Assembly (NCBI GenBank): GCA_963931435.1
Contig: OZ007012.1
Coordinates: 682,001 to 746,000, forward strand
Direction: 5' to 3'
Source of the DNA: Coprousia sp963931435
Lineage (GTDB): Bacteria; Actinomycetota; Coriobacteriia; Coriobacteriales; Coriobacteriaceae
Length of the DNA: 64,000 bases
The translations under genes were made by a program, and so were the position numbers. This document shows, one piece after another, positions 60,817 through 64,000 of the stretch. The notes beneath the pieces are model-generated. The model saw nothing but the letters and a program-made list of their open reading frames with translations, was not told where the DNA came from and searched no databases. Position 1 is the stretch's first letter. Each line of letters starts with the position of its first letter.

Positions 60817-63800
60817 GTGGCCTTCGTTCACCTGCACAACCATTCCGAATACTCCATGCTCGACGGCGCCACCCGCGTGGACGCTATGGTCAAGCGCGCC
60901 GTGGAGCTGGGCATGCCCGCCGTGGCCCTCACCGACCACGGCTACATGTACGGCATCCCCGAACTCGGTCTGGCCTGCGACGCCGTCAACAACGCCGCGC
61001 CTGATTTCAAGCAGTGGAAGCACGACAAGGCTACGTTCCCCGAGGGCGATTTCGGCGAGGCGCCCGCCGACGAGCGGGCGCGCGCCCAGTGGGAGCTCGA
61101 CCGGGAGGCGTGGGAGCGGGAGGGCTCTCTCGACGGCGTCCAGCCCAAGCCCGTCATCAAGCCCGTCTTCGGCTGCGAGGTCTACTTCACCCCTGACGAG
61201 ACCCTCGCGCGCGACCACAAGCCCGAGCTCTACCATCTGATCCTTCTGGCCCGCAACCACACCGGCTACGTGAACCTCATGCAGATCGTCTCGGAGGCGG
61301 CCGTCTCGGGCTTCTACTACAAGCCGCGCGTCACCCTCGACAACCTGCGCCGCCACCGCGAGGGCATCATCGCCAGCTCGGCGTGCCTGTCGGGCATCGT
61401 CATGCGCAACGTCGATTTCGGCAACCCCGCCGAGGCGATCCGGTGGGCGGAGACCTTCCGCGACCTGTTCGAGCCGGGCAACTTCTACATCGAGATCCAG
61501 GAGCACGGCATCACCACCGAGCGCGGTAACACCGAGGAGGAGATCAACCGCCAGCTCATCGACATCGCGCACCAGGTGGGCGTCAAGGTCATCGCCACCA
61601 ACGACTTCCACTACCTCACGCGCGACGACGCGCCGGTGCAGGACATCATGATGTGCATCGGCACCAACTCCAAGGTCGATGACCCCAACCGCATCCGCAT
61701 GACGGGCTCGGAGTTCTACATGAAGACCGAGCAGGAGATGCGCGCGCTCTTCCCGTATTGCCCCGAGGCCTGCGACAACACCCTGGAGATCGCCGAGAAG
61801 TGCGACGTCCAGCTCGAGTGGGGCCAGATCATCCTGCCCCGCTACCCGCTGCTCGACCCCGGCGAGACGCACGAGAGCCAGTTCCGCCGCGAGTGCGAGG
61901 CGGGCCTCGCCAAGCGCTACGGGCCGGATTGGGAGACGCAGGTCATCGGTGGCGTCTCGGTGAAGGAGCGCTTCGAGTTCGAGTACAAGGTCATCTGCGA
62001 CAAGGGCTTCGCGGCCTACTTCCTGATCGTCGCCGAGTACGTGCGCTGGGCCAAGCAGAACGGCATCGGCGTGGGCCCCGGCCGCGGATCGGCTGCCGGC
62101 GCGCTCGTCGCCTACGCCATGGACATCACCACCTTCGACCCGCTGTCGAACGGTCTCATGTTCGAGCGATTCCTCTCGCCCGAGCGTACCGAGATGCCCG
62201 ATATCGACATGGACTTCGACGATGAGCGGCGCCTGGAGGTGGTGGAGCACGTCCGCCAGCTCTACGGCTCCGAGAAGGTCACGCACGTCATCACCTACTC
62301 GACCATCAAGGCCAAGCAGGCCATCAACGACGCCGCGCGTGTGCTCGACTACCCCGTTTACGTTGGCCAGCGCCTCTCGAAGATGATCTCGAGCGATCCC
62401 AAGGTCAAGCTCCGCCAGGTGCTCGAGCAGCAGCCGGGGCATGAGGAGAACTACAACCCCGACTTCGCCGAGGCCTACAAGACCGATGACGACGCGCGCC
62501 GCATCATCGACGCCGCCCTCTCCATCGAGGGGCTCACGCGCGGCGAGGGCGTGCACGCCTGCGCCGTCCTCATCTGTCGCGACCCGGTCAACGAGCACGT
62601 GCCCACCAAGCTCGACACCAAGGGCGGCGTGGAGATCACCCAGTACGAAGGCCACACGGTCGCGGACATGGGCCTGCTCAAGATGGACTTCCTGGGCCTG
62701 CGCACGCTCACGGTCATCTCCAAGGCCAAGGCCAACATCAAGGCGAACTTCGGCATCGACATCGACGTGGATGCGATTCCCTTCGACGATCCGGAGATCT
62801 TCAAGCTGATGCAGACGGGCCACACCGCGGGCGTCTTCCAGATCGAGTCCGCCGGCATGACGGCCACGATCAAGAACATGAAGCCCACCGAGTACAAGCA
62901 CGTGGTCGCTCTGATCGCCCTCTACCGCCCGGGCCCCCTGGGCGCCGGCATGGTGACGAGCTACATCAACCGCATGAACGGCAAGGAGCCCGCCGTCTCC
63001 TACGACCCGCGCCTCGACGACATCCTCGGCGAGACCTACGGCACCATGGTCTACCAGGAGCAGGTCATGAACATCTCGGTCGAGATGTGCGGCTTCTCCA
63101 AGGGCGAGTCGGACAGCCGCATCCGCAAGCCCGTGGCCAAGAAGAAGATCAAGATGCTCACCGAGCAGGTCTTCCCCTGGGAGGACGGGCACGAGGAGAC
63201 CATCTACGACCACTGGATGAACGGCGCCGAGCGCAACGGCTACAAGCGCGAGACCGCCCAGCGCATCTGGGACGACGTGCTCGAGTTCGCCTCCTACGCC
63301 TTCAACAAGTCGCACTCCGCCGGCTACGCCATCCTGGTCATGCAGACGGCGTGGTTGAAGGCCCACTACCCCAACGAGTACATGGCGGCCGTGCTCACCT
63401 CCTACACGGGCAAGACCGACAAGATCGTCCACTACGTCTCCGCGTGCCGCCATGACGGCATCTCCGTGCTCCCGCCGGATGTCAACGAGTCGGGCCGCGA
63501 GTTCACGGCCGTCTCCGAGGGCATCCGCTTCGGTCTCGCGGGCATCCGCGGCGTGGGCGAGGGCGTGGCCGACGCGATCATCGCCGAGCGCGAGAAGAAC
63601 GGTCCGTTCAAGAACCTCCACGACTTCGTGGACCGCGTGGATTCCAGCCAGGCGAACCGCCGCGTGGTCGAGGCGCTCATCAAGGCAGGGGCCTTCGATG
63701 CCACCGGCTACCCGCGCCGCCAGCTCATGAGCTTCATTGACAAGGAGAACCCCGAGAACATCATCGACGCCGCCGCGCGCCGCCAGAAGGACCGTGCGAG

Positions 63801-64000
63801 CGGACAGACCTCGTTCTTCGACCTGTTCGGCGACGTGGAGGGCTCCGGGTTCGAGGTCGAGATCCCCGAGCCGGACGGCCAGGAGTGGGACCGCCACATG
63901 AAGCTCTCCGCCGAGCGCGACGTGCTGGGCATCTACGTCTCCGACCACCCGCTGCGCCCCTACGAGTTCGCGCTTGCCAAGGCCCGCGAGTTCACGCTCG
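60817..64000 (+). CDS. dnaE: DNA polymerase III alpha subunit, 3' end beyond window
   Basis: Catalytic subunit of the replicative DNA polymerase. 1061 codons are in the window. The N-terminal PHP domain begins VHLHNHSEYSMLDGATR, the polymerase palm has the aspartates in MPDIDMDFDDERR near residue 460, and GVGPGRGSAAGALVAY, LKMDFLGL and the fingers region FNKSHSAGYA follow; the start of the OB-fold region is just reached. GTG 60817 has GAGGAG 7 bases upstream. A -10 TACAAT lies at 60774-60779 with no clear -35. The protein continues with the tail expected for the usual 1150-1180 residues. Confidence 0.96.
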   Translation, partial: MAFVHLHNHSEYSMLDGATRVDAMVKRAVELGMPAVALTDHGYMYGIPELGLACDAVNNAAPDFKQWKHDKATFPEGDFGEAPADERARAQWELDREAWEREGSLDGVQPKPVIKPVFGCEVYFTPDETLARDHKPELYHLILLARNHTGYVNLMQIVSEAAVSGFYYKPRVTLDNLRRHREGIIASSACLSGIVMRNVDFGNPAEAIRWAETFRDLFEPGNFYIEIQEHGITTERGNTEEEINRQLIDIAHQVGVKVIATNDFHYLTRDDAPVQDIMMCIGTNSKVDDPNRIRMTGSEFYMKTEQEMRALFPYCPEACDNTLEIAEKCDVQLEWGQIILPRYPLLDPGETHESQFRRECEAGLAKRYGPDWETQVIGGVSVKERFEFEYKVICDKGFAAYFLIVAEYVRWAKQNGIGVGPGRGSAAGALVAYAMDITTFDPLSNGLMFERFLSPERTEMPDIDMDFDDERRLEVVEHVRQLYGSEKVTHVITYSTIKAKQAINDAARVLDYPVYVGQRLSKMISSDPKVKLRQVLEQQPGHEENYNPDFAEAYKTDDDARRIIDAALSIEGLTRGEGVHACAVLICRDPVNEHVPTKLDTKGGVEITQYEGHTVADMGLLKMDFLGLRTLTVISKAKANIKANFGIDIDVDAIPFDDPEIFKLMQTGHTAGVFQIESAGMTATIKNMKPTEYKHVVALIALYRPGPLGAGMVTSYINRMNGKEPAVSYDPRLDDILGETYGTMVYQEQVMNISVEMCGFSKGESDSRIRKPVAKKKIKMLTEQVFPWEDGHEETIYDHWMNGAERNGYKRETAQRIWDDVLEFASYAFNKSHSAGYAILVMQTAWLKAHYPNEYMAAVLTSYTGKTDKIVHYVSACRHDGISVLPPDVNESGREFTAVSEGIRFGLAGIRGVGEGVADAIIAEREKNGPFKNLHDFVDRVDSSQANRRVVEALIKAGAFDATGYPRRQLMSFIDKENPENIIDAAARRQKDRASGQTSFFDLFGDVEGSGFEVEIPEPDGQEWDRHMKLSAERDVLGIYVSDHPLRPYEFALAKAREFTL

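Noticed and set aside
60604..63948. 1100-codon leftward open frame opposite dnaE
   Set aside because: Mirror frame of a strongly GC3-biased gene; the rightward DnaE is unambiguous.

Overview
The window is a high-GC (roughly two thirds G+C), gene-dense bacterial chromosome segment. The gene content and style fit the class Coriobacteriia (Actinobacteria), most likely Collinsella or a close relative: a ribosomal protein L31 with a long Lys/Ala/Glu tail, several PTS sugar operons with 6-phospho-glycosidases, split transketolase, AddAB-type recombination nuclease, many GTG starts, and no programmed frameshift in prfB. No phage, CRISPR array, tRNA, rRNA or insertion sequence with a transposase was found. 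Genus assignment is an inference from gene content only.

Layout. 1-4.3 kb: 3' part of adenine deaminase, then a leftward ACT protein-citrate synthase-HAD phosphatase operon. 4.4-5.0 kb: rpmE behind two twin hairpins that look like an L31-type leader. 5.7-10.1 kb: a PTS operon (lactose/cellobiose-type IIA and IIB, an unknown membrane protein, IIC) and a 6-phospho-beta-glucosidase. 10.4-14.5 kb: secA-prfB, the latter with an unusual SPT stop-codon reading motif. 14.6-14.8 kb: a non-coding element with terminal inverted repeats. 15-20.2 kb: YitT-like membrane protein, and an AraC regulator divergent from a second glycosidase plus beta-glucoside IIBC. 20.3-22.8 kb: the most interesting accessory locus, a radical SAM/SPASM protein with an N-terminal PqqD-like region, an overlooked 25-residue peptide gene just behind it, then a DUF2975-type membrane protein and a small HTH regulator; this looks like a compact peptide-modification (RiPP-like) locus.

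23-31.6 kb: two transketolase halves, ftsE (with a 160-residue disordered extension)-ftsX, RNase R, a TPR protein, smpB, flavin reductase and rubredoxin (a split high-molecular-weight rubredoxin). 31.7-33.2 kb: PHP phosphatase and a zinc-ribbon membrane protein, leftward. 33.5-36.9 kb: a leftward copper operon copA-copZ-csoR whose promoter has a CsoR-like palindrome in the 17-bp spacer. 37.1-39 kb: DEAD-box helicase. 39.2-42.4 kb: leftward amino-acid ABC transporter, with a permease that carries a signal peptide and an extra extracytoplasmic domain. 42.4-45 kb: an orphan RelB/DinJ-like antitoxin behind three 10-bp operator repeats, a YoaK-like membrane protein and fucO. 45.4-47.6 kb: Gfo/Idh oxidoreductase, UPF0303 protein and VOC protein.

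47.6-49.9 kb: a REP/MITE-like element whose arm supplies the stop codon of mnmA, and cysK upstream of mnmA. 49.9-53.3 kb: YvlD-like membrane protein, ApbE, YerC-like regulator, GNAT and a RecA-like protein with a degenerate P-loop. 53.4-64 kb: a 19-bp palindromic element, then addB-addA-DUF3284-like protein and the 5' part of dnaE. Several distinct palindromic intergenic elements (around 10.1, 14.7, 34.1, 47.7 and 53.4 kb) suggest a genome rich in small non-autonomous repeats.
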